From: Dallia pectoralis
Lineage: Eukaryota; Chordata; Actinopteri; Esociformes; Umbridae
Assembly (NCBI GenBank): GCA_029465975.1
Contig: CM055760.1
Span: 10,245,208 to 10,309,207 of the forward strand
Length of the DNA: 64,000 nucleotides
Reading direction: 5' to 3'
The notes beneath the pieces are model-generated. The model had not been told where the DNA came from, searched no databases, and worked only from the letters and a program-made list of their open reading frames with translations. Positions 38,401-49,292 of the stretch are shown in pieces; within the stretch, counting starts at the first letter, position 1; each line of letters starts with the position of its first letter. Both the position numbers and the translations under genes were made by a program.

Positions 38401-41400
38401 GTCCGTTTCTATAAATTGAGATGCCCGCAATATGATTCAATTAACACAGGTAGGTCAAAGGTTCATGGGTGACCCATGGTCTTGGAGATCAAGTGCACAT
38501 GCAGCAGCTCAATGAAAGAGCAATGGATGAAATGAGTAAAAATGATAGAACTTATATGATGTTGAGATTGAGGTTGATTGTGCATATATGAGCCGAGTCT
38601 GAATCTACCTCCTACAGTGACCTCTCACCTCTCTGTTTGGCCGTCTCGTAGTCAGCCTTGCACACCAGCCTGCTGTCCTCCATCAGGTAGTACTCGTCAC
38701 CTGTCGCCAGTTGCCTCTTGCACACTATGCAGGCGAAGCAGTGCAGGTGATACACGAAGTCCTGCGCCCTCCGGACCACCTGCGTGGGCGGAATACCCTG
38801 CTGGCAGGCTGCGCATTTGGTCCCAAATCTCCTTTTTGGAAATAAGAAGGTTATCATCAACACCGTATTGGCATGTTTTAATCACTTCTATATCCATATA
38901 CATAAACGTTTGTTAGGGGGTTTCTGTTTTCACGTATTTATTTATTGATGAGATATTTCTTGCACTCACTTAAAAAAGTCTTCTTTGCAGTAAACGCTGT
39001 CCCCTCGACTGAAACACTTGTCCGCTAGTTGGGACTGGCAGTCGCTGCATTTCAGGCACTTGCTGTGCCAATGGCGGTCCAGGACTTTGAGGATGAACCG
39101 GTCCACGATGTGCTGGTTACAGCCTGCGCATACAGGGATATCTGAAGGGGAGAAGAAAAAAATAACATGAAACACACAGAAAGTAAATATTTGTTAAGAT
39201 GTGATCCCGAGACAATGTAGGCTATCATTTTTTTAGTTGTTAATGCATTTTATTTTAATGAATATTTGGTATCGTATTATTTATGACACGAGATACTAAT
39301 ACATTCTGATAAATAATTCTAGTATAGATCTGTGACTAGGCCTAATCCAATTTCATGTAATGGTATTACAAAAAATACATTTCAGGAAATAGTTTTCTAT
39401 TTTTATTTATGGTTTAAATGTTATTTCTTATTGCAATTTGAAAAAGGTCGAATTTATACTAATTTAGATTTGGTGTAATGTAAGGTTTATTTGTCAATTC
39501 TTCGTTGTGCTCATTTGTATTCTTTTTAAACTTCATTGGTGTTGTATTGTTTTTTTCTGTCTTGCAACTAAATTCCTCTGGGGAAGTCATCAGATTTAGT
39601 TCAAAATAATGGTTAAATAAAAAAAACATGCATGAAGAAAATCGCATCAAAGAACATTTACAGTTATATACATTGATGATAAACACAGGACATTTATTTA
39701 AAAAAAATCCACATTTAAATGGAATCAATATACATTATCTATTTTCATTAATATATATATATATATATATTTATTTATATAAAGGCCTACTAAAGAACAA
39801 TCGGGTTAGTCGAAAAGCCTAGTTCCACTGCCAATGTAACACAGATATGATTTACATTTTGAGTTGATCTAGTAACTAGTTGGTGGTGGTTCTGGGCTCA
39901 TTTTTCAGTAATGTATTTTACATGTAAATACACCATGTTGACTATAAAGCACATCACCTAATTTGTTTTGTCAACCTCATATAATCATCGTCATCGTTAC
40001 AACCAATACATTCCAATAAACAACAAGATAATTTTGTTCTAGCAAAAAACTGTGTGCAAAATTATCAAATTTAAGTTTAAGCATATATTCACATTTTTGC
40101 AACTTGAAAAAAAGTCTAATTTATACTAAAACATGAATCATGTTTTTATTGATTTGGTGTAATGTAATGTTTATTTGTCAATTAATTTGTATTATTTTAT
40201 TTTGTTCTTGCAAAATATCGAAATCTGGCAACATGGCCATTTTCTATTTGTCGATCCCAGATGTGCAGCAAAACAAAATTGGATTTCTAAAATCCAACAT
40301 ATAGCCATAAGTAAACTATTGTCTGATTGTGAGAAACATGACAATTGATTAAGAATGAAGACCTAAGAAACACCTGCTTATAATATAACCCCTTAAAACA
40401 ATACTTTACATGTTAACCTGCTGATTTAAGTCCCAAACATGAACATGTATTCGGGAAACTTTCTCTGATCACTCTCCAGGTTCCAGGTTTCATTCGCAAA
40501 CTCCAAATCTCTATTTCTGCCCTTTCTGTCTTTATTAAGGTTACAACAGGTTAATGTTTCCACCTAAACGTTGTATCCACTAGAGATGTTCTAGTTCTAC
40601 TATCGCCTAAGTGTAGCGAGACTGGAGAACCCCCCTAGTGCACACAGAATAACCCAATCTACTCTAGCCCAAGGCTGTTAATGAGGTTTAACCCTATACT
40701 GTACATCCGGTTTCCAACTCACACAACTAGGCCTTTTTTCTATTGTGTGAACAATGTATTTGTCATTTAAACGAGACAAAATAAACATTAATTCTCTGAC
40801 AATGAATATTTAGACATTGTTCCCTTATTTTACCTGAAAATGAACACCAGTACTAATATATTTTCCAGGAAAGAAATATGATCAATTAGGTCAATCTACA
40901 CTGAATAATTCTTATGATTATGAGTCTTAATGATCACATTTGGCAAATATCGCAGTGAGACCCAATTTCTCAACGAACCGAAAGCTCTTGTACAATAGTG
41001 GGCCAGTTTCTTTATTTGCCTTATAGGTTATTCACAAGCTCATAACTTTGATTATCTCATAACTGGATTCCATGTGAAGGTCTGGGTAGATTAGATGGAA
41101 AATGGACAAACAGGTACCGGAGTCAAAGTGTTAGATGTATGTGGAATGGCCAGGGGTGAAGACCTGAGCCCATTTGATGAGGCAACAGGGTGTTTGGGCC
41201 CAAGGCTCGTCAGGGCAACGAAAGCTATCCCGAACTGGACCGACAGAAGGTCTACAGGGGCACCAACCACCGATACGTGTGGGCCCGATGGTGGTGACGG
41301 GAGAGAGACGTGTCACAGCACACAGTGGATCACACCCTGCTGCCCCTGGAGACCAGTCAGTGGCCATGATGACCCCTGTCCACCGTGGAAAGCGCCTACA

Positions 41401-44400
41401 ATTCCCCCATGCAAGGGGAAGTGATGGCACCAGGGTGCATTGTGGGTAGAAAGGGATTCTTGTGGACGTCAATTTGACACGTGCCACCCAAATCGTTGCA
41501 GACCTGGTACACCTCTTCCTGGCAACGCTCTTCCCTGGTGGCAGTAGCCTCCCTCCGCACGATAATGCGCACTGACACACACGCACACATTGTTCCGGAT
41601 GGGTTTGGGGAACATTATGACAGGGTCCGATTGAGCGTTTGTGTGATGAGCTGGACCAACCAGTTCGATCCACGGCGGCTCCACCGAGCAATTTATTGGA
41701 CCTGAAGGATCTGCTGCTAATATCTCGGTGCCAGGTACCACAATAACTAGGCACCGTGTTTCGGGTAGTCTGCGTAATGAATCGACCATTAAAATATTTC
41801 AAATCATTATTATTAACTCGAACATTGCCACAGACGTTTAAGCATGCAGCTTTACAAAATTTACCTTTTTCAGCAGACAAGTACATTTTTGTTGCATGGT
41901 ATTATTAAACCAAAATCGAAAACAATTGTTAATTATTTATTGAAAAGCCCAAGTACTTCGTGTTACATATAAACGCAAGGAATCGTATTACTTTTTTCGT
42001 TTGTAATACATTAATTTAAAGAACCAATCAACCAATAGCCAGTAGTACACAACAGAAAGGTGCATAAAACTGATTATAAATAATAAAGTCTGTGTAAAAC
42101 TAGAAAACAATGATCTGGCCTCTAGTAATCAAGACGTTTTAAACGATTATATAACAATACTAGGCCTATGGGCTTATTGTTGTACATAATATTCTTCTGA
42201 AAACTCGTTAAAAATGTATATCTCGTCCAAAATAAATATCTTTCAAATCAAATGTTATTGCTATGTTTTTGAGACATAACTGATCTGATGCACACTTTAA
42301 AATAAATATGCGTTATTGCTATTAACATTAAATAACATTAAATAACCATTAAATGCGATGCATGGGAAACTATTAAAATGTGTGTAAAGAGTTAAATTCA
42401 CCAAATGTAACCCTTATATCCTATACTAAACAAATGATATGCAACATAAATATAAATATATCAATATAGAAATATCAGAAAGTTATATTTTTTGCATCAT
42501 ATCAACCTAACAATGTAACAAATGTAAACAATGTAACAATGTAACAACATTTTAACAAACATTAGTTTGATTATAACACAAGTGGTTTAAGCGCCTCCCG
42601 GATGAATACCTTTCCCCAGATCTGCGCTCTGAGTCTGCGCCAGCAGGGAGAACAGCATCTCCGGGTTATTCCGTGGTACTTTTGGAGAGATCCGTTCATT
42701 ATGTCCATCCATTTCTCATGATTCCCTCACGCAATAATCAGAACTACTGTATTTCTGTGCTCCAGGTATAGGCACCAGGTATAGACACCCACACATCTGT
42801 ATATTATGCAGAATATATGGGGATAATTGAATACACCGCACGCACCCTGCATGCATGCATGCATGAGCTTGAGTTTGCAGTAGTGGTTGTGCGCAGGATT
42901 GAGCTCCACGGTTACCCTGGCGACTGGCCTGTTAAAGCCAGGCAGATTATCATCACCTAACAGCCATTTAGAAAAAGGTGCGGGTACCAGGATGCAATTT
43001 GACAATTATTATGATGGGGCACGCTGTTGTGTTTTTAATATATTCATATTCCTAACGTTAGGTTACAGCTTTTTCAAATGTATTTTATTAATAATTGTAT
43101 TCAATGTTAACGAAATGGAAGCCTGTGTATTTGCCATTTGTTAAGGATTGATTTCAACATGTCATGGAAGTAAAATGAAGTGGCATTAGGATTAAACCTG
43201 TAATGTATACTTTATTTTATTTATAGCAACACATGTTCTGCTATGAGATAACACATTCTGAATACATGTGTAATATCTTCAAAACTAGGTTTTATACTAA
43301 ACACGTTGGTGATGATTATTTAATGTATTTTGTTTATATGCATTGGGGCAATGCGGTCATATTTGATCCAAATTATATTAAGCATATGTGGGCCTAGTAT
43401 TCTGGGCATACATAATATTGTTATTATTATATTACACTATATTGAATAGCCTACTGTAAATGTTTTGCAAACATGTCCAAAATGCACAATGACCACAAGT
43501 AAGGGGACTACATCTCTATTTAGCTAAATAGTGACGCAATTAACAAATTATTATTAGACCATATCAGTGATCAGTATTATCTGTAATATACAACATGCAT
43601 TTGTGTTTTCTAGGCTTCACCTATACCTCCTTCTGAAATAATATAGCCTACACAGCAACATGTTCATGTTTCCTAGTAATAGCTGATGTAATGTACATTT
43701 TCCTTTTGCATTTATTCACAAGTAACATGTATTGTTTTTGTATGACAAATTCCCTGTAACTTATCAAGGCTTAAGCCTTCGTGTATTGGCATATTGGTAA
43801 GACCATGTTTAAACAATTGAATGATTCACGCACGCACACGCACACACGCACACGAACGCACGCGCTTACACCAAACTAAGGAATACAATCTATGTTGACT
43901 TCAGACGAACAACTGATTATTTTAGGGGAATGATTAGTTTATCGAGGCCCGTTGCATTTTATTGACACTGATCTCAGGCGCAAAAGGGAGCCTTGGGAAA
44001 TCAGTATAGTGCCGTGGTTAGACTCCTGGTGCATCTAAAATCAATGCCCAATTCCTCTGTATTCTCACAGTATATGAAACAAATTCTGATTAAAGGTGCT
44101 GCGATGCCTCTTGCTTTTTAGCTTTTTAATGTTTTCTGACTTGCTCATAGTTAACGTTTGATAGGCGAGTTAACATGACCGATTCTACAATCAACATAAC
44201 AGTGTGTGAAGTTCAGTATTGGGCAGTTTTTTTTAAAAGATGCTGGTCTCTTTCCTTTCGAAAGCTATTGCTGACACTATATGGTACGATAGGGTTTTGC
44301 AATAGACCACAAACAATATTTTATACATCAAATATCTATTTTATTTATGCACTAGCCTAAAGAAATGGCTAAAATAACTAATTTAATAGTCATGTGTGCC

Positions 44401-45840
44401 TGCATGGCATTACAAGAACCTAAAACGAATATATTGAGACCATAACGTCCTAAAGGTATACTAGTTTGACCTATCAGAATCACTCCCACATCTACTACAT
44501 TTCAACGTGCTATTCTCTCTCTCTCTCTATATATATATATACTTGCATTTCAATGCAAAGTTATGCTGGGATTTTCGGACAGACACTATCAGTTTTCACA
44601 CTTTTGATGCACAGACTGGCCTATGATGCGTATTCCTGCGGCATGATCTTAAGGTCTACTCAGAACCGCAGGTCCCCCACCTGTCGAAGCGAACCTGACA
44701 CCTGCAGAGCATTTTGCCCAGGCTGTTGACTGGGCAGTAGGGGTGGCAGCCTGTTGACTGGGCAGTACGGGTGGCAGCCTGTTGACTGGGCAGCACGGGT
44801 GGAAGGCTGTTGACTGGGCAGTAAGGGTGGCAGGCTGTTGACTGGGCAGTACGGGTGGCAGCCTGTTGACTGGGCAGTACGGGTGGCAGCCTGTTGACTG
44901 GGCAGTACGGGTGGCAGCCTGTTGACTGGGCAGTACGGGTGGCAGCCTGTTGACTGGGCAGTACGGGTGGCAGGCTGTTGACTGGGCAGTACGGGTGGCA
45001 GGCTGTTGACTGGGCAGTACGGATGGCAGGCTGTTGACTGGGCAGTACGGGTGACAGGCTGTTGACTGGGCAGTACGGGTGGAAGGCTGTTTACTGGGCA
45101 GTACGGGTGACAGGCTGTTGACTGGGCAGTACGGGTGGAAGGCTGTTTACTGGGCAGTACGGGTGACAGGCTGTTGACTGGGCAGTACGGGTGTCAGGCA
45201 GCCTCTGATGCCGGGCTGTCGTGTTATGTGACGGGTGGTTGGTGTGATCCTGCATTTGTGCTCCGGTACTCTCCCGGTTTCCCATGACAGCCATAAGGGA
45301 TGGTGTAAAATAACAGCACCCGCATAACATCTGCTCTTATTTCCCAACAATGCGGCTCATCACATATTCATATCAAGTCCTCCGCTTGCAGTCTCACAGA
45401 AACGAATGCTTTCTTGTTCAATTTGGAAACAGCAGGACTCACCCCGTAAAAAGGGTTCAAATTAACACACATTTAATTGTGTTGCCGCAATATGGTAAAA
45501 GCCTATTTAGCCCGTCAATTAATATTCATCAGGTTTATATTTATATTTTATATTTATCACTATCCTTGAAAGAGAATAAAGCTCTAGCGGATTTTACATA
45601 TTTAACCATATATTTTAACCATATATATTTAACAGTTTTGATACCCAGACAGGTAACAAGATACTAAATTGGGTAAAATATGCAGAATAAGCTGCATTTG
45701 CATATTAGGATGTCAGAGTAAGTTGTTGGGACATAATTGATAATTGATAAAAAATACGAGGTATTCTTACCTTGACCTGCGCTGTATCGCGAGAAGCTCC
45801 CAGCATTTTGACAACTCGATCCAGGATGTTCAAGCAACAT
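34990..45840 (-). CDS. lhx3: LIM-homeobox transcription factor Lhx3 (gene span, joined exons)
   Basis: A nuclear transcription factor that specifies pituitary cell types and, with Isl1 and Ldb cofactors, motor and V2 interneurons. Joining 45840-45771, 39141-38970, 38831-38629, 37072-36921, 35888-35717 and 35420-34990 gives 400 codons with phases matching at every junction, hence a 399-residue isoform a. Using exon 1b (42712-42610) instead gives 410 residues. Domains in isoform a: LIM1 about 28-80, LIM2 about 87-140, homeodomain about 154-213, then the Lhx3/4 tail ending YPDFPASPASWLDEVDHGQF. The tail ending, the start MLLEHPGSS and the neighbouring tmem250 indicate lhx3 rather than lhx4. All splice sites are GT-AG. 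All zinc ligands and the WFQNRR recognition helix look intact. Exon joins are inferred without transcript data. Confidence 0.95.
35717..35888 (-). CDS. lhx3: lhx3 exon 5 (end of homeodomain)
   Basis: Acceptor gtctcttag, donor ACAG|gtaggc. It encodes VWFQNRRAKEKRLKKDAGRQ, the third helix of the homeodomain, then the WGQYFRNMKRSRGGSKSDKD block and an acidic segment ending DAEVSFT. This is strongly diagnostic of Lhx3/Lhx4. Confidence 0.96.
36921..37072 (-). CDS. lhx3: lhx3 exon 4 (first two-thirds of homeodomain)
   Basis: Acceptor tttttcag, donor GTTCAG|gtaact. It encodes EADSTAKRPRTTITAKQLET through GLDMRVVQ. The intron after the final Gln splits the third homeodomain helix at the VQ/VWF position. 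Confidence 0.96.
37073..38628 (-). other. lhx3 intron 3
   Basis: A 1.56-kb AT-rich intron between the LIM2 and homeodomain exons. It holds the SINE relic at about 37968-38075 and no other recognised feature. Confidence 0.85.
37968..38075 (+). mobile_element. tRNA-derived SINE fragment in lhx3 intron 3
   Basis: The order tagagcatatgaccagcaat, aaaggttaataggtcgaatc (a degenerate B box), gtgagcaaagcagttccccc and taattgctcattgg follows the tRNA head and body of fish SINEs. It is antisense to lhx3. Confidence 0.65.
38629..38831 (-). CDS. lhx3: lhx3 exon 3 (LIM domain 2)
   Basis: Acceptor tccaaaaag, donor CAGAGAG|gtgaga. It encodes RFGTKCAACQQGIPPTQVV, then HLHCFACIVCKRQLATGDEY and ends ADYETAKQRE. 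The Cys/His ligands of both zinc fingers are present. The acceptor has an A-rich rather than pyrimidine-rich run directly before the AG. Confidence 0.96.
38970..39141 (-). CDS. lhx3: lhx3 exon 2 (LIM domain 1)
   Basis: Acceptor tctccccttcag, donor TTTTTTAA|gtgagt. It encodes IPVCAGCNQHIVDRFILKVL, then HWHSKCLKCSDCQSQLADKC and ends YCKEDFF plus part of a Lys codon. It accepts either exon 1a or exon 1b because both donate a single G in the same phase. Confidence 0.96.
39142..42609 (-). other. lhx3 intron upstream of exon 2
   Basis: 3.5 kb between exon 1b and exon 2. AT-rich, with an (AT)n tract at about 39748-39772 and a Tc1 relic at 41090-41770. No further exon was recognised. Confidence 0.8.
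41090..41770 (+). pseudogene. Degenerate Tc1-like transposase inside lhx3 intron
   Basis: Across three frames of the plus strand, Tc1 transposase segments appear in order: GLGPRLVRA-like, then MMTPVHRGKRLQFPHA, then a DVNLTR..IVADLVHLFLAT segment, SLPPHDNAH (retaining the Asp-Asn of the DDE core), and PPSNLLDLKDLLLISRCQVP. At least two frameshifts and several stops inactivate it. The family differs from the one at 20.5 kb. Terminal repeats were not located. Confidence 0.88.
42610..42712 (-). CDS. lhx3: lhx3 alternative first coding exon 1b
   Basis: An ATG at 42712-42710 opens 34 codons, MDGHNERISPKVPRN onward to EMLFSLLAQTQSADLGK, then a single G and a donor gtattc. The phase is the same as exon 1a and joins exon 2 to give DIPVCAGC. 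The LFSLLAQ..ADL pattern resembles the N-terminus of the mammalian LHX3b isoform (LLLALLARRADL), so I infer an orthologous alternative promoter. The donor is weak (GTATTC), which may limit its use. No RNA evidence is available. Confidence 0.75.
42713..45770 (-). other. lhx3 intron between exons 1a and 1b
   Basis: 3.1 kb, AT-rich, with mixed CA/CG alternating sequence at 43828-43866, a (CT)n(AT)n tract at about 44514-44541 and the 28-bp minisatellite at 44721-45199. The part just 5' of exon 1b would contain that exon's promoter. No clear TATA box was found. Confidence 0.75.
44721..45199. repeat. 28-bp minisatellite, about 17 copies, lhx3 intron 1
   Basis: Units contain ctgttgactgggcagtacgg and end gtggcagc, gtggcagg or gtgacagg. 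They are G-rich on the plus strand. Subtypes fall in blocks along the array. Confidence 0.95.
45771..45840 (-). CDS. lhx3: lhx3 first coding exon 1a
   Basis: The ATG at 45840-45838 opens 23 codons starting MLLEHPGSSCQNAG and ending RYSAGQ, then G and a strong donor CAAG|gtaagaat. The sequence resembles the fish Lhx3 isoform a N-terminus I recall. The sequence before the ATG (cactgaaaaga) is a plausible leader. Confidence 0.9.
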
Positions 45841-46111
45841 TCTTTTCAGTGATGCTTTTCAAATCAGATGAACATAAAATGGTGACTTTTAGGGATAACT
45901 GATTATTAGAAAAAAAATAAAAAGTATGATCCTTAATTGCTTGATCCTTTGAGAATTAGGCGAAATTACACGGGTTGATGGTGAAAATGTACCAAGAGGA
46001 AACGCGACGCCTGTCTCCCCGGAGTCTTATGCGTCCGTCACAGAGGATGGAAAGTTGGAAAATAGACCAAGTTGCTGTTTGATTCCGTTTGTTAGACGAG
46101 GAGTGGTGGAT

Positions 46112-46390
46112 GGAGCATGGGGGTGAGAGCCAGACCACTGGAGCATGGGGGTGAGAGCCAGACCACTGGAGGATGGGGGTGAGAGCCAGACCACTGGAGG
46201 ATGGGGGTGAGAGCCAGACCACAGGAGGATGGGGGAGAGAGCCAGACCACTGGAGGATGGGGGAGAGAGCCAGACCACTGGAGCATGGGGTGAGAGCCAG
46301 ACCACAGGAGGATGGGGGAGAGAGCCAGACCACTGGAGGATGGGGGAGAGAGCCAGACCACTGGAGCATGGGGTGAGAGCCAGACCACTG
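46112..46390. repeat. 28-bp minisatellite, about 10 copies, upstream of lhx3
   Basis: Units contain gggtgagagccagaccactg, with gggagaga and gggtgaga variants and 27-bp members. It lies about 270-550 bp 5' of the exon 1a start codon, so in the promoter or 5' UTR. Several frames are open on both strands for the usual repeat reason. Confidence 0.95.
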
Positions 46391-48169
46391 CCCGTGTCAG
46401 CTGACCTCAAGCTCTATAAGCATCACAAACCCAACAGCTCCAGACAGTCGAGACACCGGATGGTGGAAAAGTGCCCTGTCCGCGGTGCTGAAAGGGGGAG
46501 TCATGTGCGTGAGGTGGGAGCCGTGCGTGTGTACGTGTGCGCCTCAGACCGCCGTTTTAAACCCCACTATTCCCCACTATCATCTAGAGGTACACGCGTC
46601 CATCTGTATCGGCACACAATAGCCAGCTCGGCTCTGCATTGTTGTCCTGCATTTATTCTGGTGCCCCTGTATCGTTCAGCCAATAGGCCATATATACACA
46701 TATATATACAGACTATCTGTATAGGAGCCACCACTAATGACCTGAAGTTAAGGCCAGTGGGGTTTGTTTCCAGAACTTGTGTTCACCTATATGTTCTCAT
46801 TATACAAAAACATTAAGGCAAATTGTTTGTGAAATTAAAACAAATCTAACGTCTCTTTACATGTTTTTTTGCAATTAGATTGGAGGAGAGATTATGTTGG
46901 CATAATATAATAGGTTATATTTGGAAAATAATAATATAAAAAAAATGGTGACATATGAAAAATAATGTAATGTATAGCCACGCAGCGTTTTTCCAGAACG
47001 ATTTTTCATGGATTCTTTAAAAAATAACTTTCACTTGACGTTCTGTGAACGTTGGTAAAAAAGTATTATTTTATATCAACCAAACTACAACCTTTAGGAA
47101 ACGTTGCTCGTTTGGTACATTAGAATCACCGAATATTATATTGAAAGATATATATTTTTAGCTGAATTTCAGAAATGCTATGTAACTTTTCTGTGTATTT
47201 TCCATTTAGTTGTTTAGTTATTAACACTGTCTGGTAACTGTCTAAATTACATCCATAGAGTTGTGTCAGTCAAACTGCTAAGTGCATGTAGAGATAGTAT
47301 TTATTTGAGATAGCCATTGCTTTCTTTCTTTCATCTCTTCATTAACATTTATATTAATAGATTACTTCAATTTTTTGACAATGTTTTTGCACTTCAGATG
47401 TATTCACCAAAATACACTTGTTTTCAATGATCAAGACACAGTTTGGTGGTCCACAGTAATCCCCTGTCAGTCAGTCCGCCTTGGTCAATACACAGATTAA
47501 GTATAAACACCATAATATCTGGAAGGAGCAGTGTGAATACTGTAACTAGGATCCTAAAGCTACCGTTGTGTCAAAGGAGCTTAAAGGGAAAAAGCATCAC
47601 AACAGAGAAGAATCTCCACTCGCTAAGCCTCCTGTTTTTCTTCAGTTTTTTTGTTTTTCTTCTCTTTTTCTGTGCCAGCCTTTTAAAGACCTGCTAGAGT
47701 CCAGATTCTAACCAAAAGCATAAGTGTATCAAGCTCCACAGAACACCTGGAATTGCATTGAAAACGTGCCAGTAGAACCAATAGAGACCATTTAATGTGG
47801 TACATTCTCAAAACACATCGTACAAAATCACAAATTGCTAACATTTGTAAAACAGCATGACATGTACTCAATTTATACCTTTATTAAAATATGTTACGGT
47901 GCATTGAATATGTTTCTCATGCCATAAACAATTAGAAAGAGTTGTTGACGAATGCACATAGCCAAGTTTGGGAAAAAACATGAGGATGAGAATTATTTCT
48001 ATTTATCAATTGGGCTCTTTTACTGGTGTGCATATTCATTTCATAGATTTGTTTGATAAATCACTCTTTTTAACACATTCCTAAAAGCGGACATTTTACA
48101 ATGAAATACAGCATCTTAACAGTACCCAAAAAGTGATCAGTTTCCTAAGCTAGAAAGGTTAAACATTTT
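46391..48169. other. Intergenic DNA upstream of lhx3
   Basis: Includes (TA)n-rich sequence at 46690-46712. No exon or recognised transposon. Confidence 0.4.
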
Positions 48170-48385
48170 GGGACATTGCAATCTGAGATCCTGAGTTCTG
48201 TAGAGTAGGTTTTTGCCAATGATTTGTTTCTACTCTGCTCTTGATCTGGACTAGTCTCCCCGTCCATGCTGCTGAAAACCATCCCCACAGCAATATGCTG
48301 CCACCACCATGATTCACAATAGGAATTGTACTGGCCAGCTAATGAGCGTTGCCTGGTTTCCAGATGTGATGCTCAGCTATATAGG
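48170..48385 (-). pseudogene. Tc1-like transposase fragment
   Basis: On the minus strand the catalytic-core region reads HHIWKPGNAH, a stop, STIPIVNHGGGSILLWGWFS, AAWTGRLVQI and then a leucine-rich segment. This matches the VKHGGGSIMLWGCF-type motif of Tc1 transposases. The remaining transposase and both terminal repeats are not visible. It is a third, distinct Tc1 lineage in the window. Confidence 0.88.
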
Positions 48386-48760
48386 AGGAGTGTTGGTGGC
48401 CCCAAGCAAATGTATTGCTGCCTCATGCATAATATATAATGCAATAAATAACAACAAAACGTAAAAACTGTAAAAAAAAAAAAACAACGTAAAAACGTTA
48501 CAAAAAAAACTGTACTCATGAAGGTACAAACACAAAATTATCATGATAGGATTTTTCAGCTCTGGACTTTGCAATGATTACTATTACCACGAGTGCTCCG
48601 AAGGTCAAGCTAAGAAAAACAGCTAGATAGCAGAAATAAACTTGCAGGTATCAGCAAAAATAACCCAGAAAGTTTCGTGTTAAATAGAACAACTTTTTTC
48701 ATATGCAGCAAGCGTGTTTTGCAGTGTCAGCAGAAACAGTGTTGTGTTGGCATCAGGGAC

Positions 48761-48761
<1 letters not shown>

Positions 48762-48795
<34 letters not shown>

Positions 48796-48822
48796 ACGCA
48801 CACGCACACACGCACACACACA
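48762..48822. repeat. (CA)n microsatellite with CG interruptions
   Basis: About 30 dinucleotides, interrupted by cact and cgca. Confidence 0.95.
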
Positions 48823-49125
48823 TGCTAGATGGTGTATGTGAAGCCACAGCATTCAAAACGGGATTATTATAGTACACTAATACTAGAATACAAACAAGTA
48901 TCGAAAAAGTGAAAAGGAAAAATTTATAGGGAAGTTCACCTATTTTGGTGTCCAATTATTTTTGTAAGAAAAATAAACAAATGGATTATTGGATACCTTG
49001 GTAAACATGAGAAAAAAATGATAGCAAAAATTTAGCTGTTTGAAAATAAAACAAAAATCTCAGCTTGATCTGATATACATGATATGAAAGAAATGTAACC
49101 TTTTTATTTAACAAAATTTGCTAAT
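48823..49125. other. Unannotated AT-rich DNA
   Basis: Nothing recognised. Confidence 0.4.
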
Positions 49126-49292
49126 TTTTTACTCCTGCATTTAATCCTGTAAACACCTTTTCCTTGCCTATATTACAGCATTTTGTCTTCTACTTTAATG
49201 ATAGATCACGTTTTTACTCCTGCATTTAATCCTGTAAACACATTTTCCTTGCCTATATTACAGCATTTTGTCTTCTACTTTAATGATAGATA
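49126..49292. repeat. 85-bp tandem duplication
   Basis: Two adjacent copies of about 80 bp, with starts 85 bp apart, share tactcctgcatttaatcctg and tattacagcattttgtcttc with only a couple of differences. Confidence 0.9.

Noticed and set aside
34990..45840. lhx4 instead of lhx3
   Set aside because: The MLLEHPGSS start, the WLDEVDHGQF end, the C-terminal domain and the neighbour tmem250 all fit lhx3; lhx4 ends and begins differently.
46676..46720. TATA and CCAAT motifs as an lhx3 promoter
   Set aside because: On the minus strand the CCAAT-like site lies downstream of the TA-rich tract, the wrong order, and the tract is simple TA repeat about 850 bp from the start codon.
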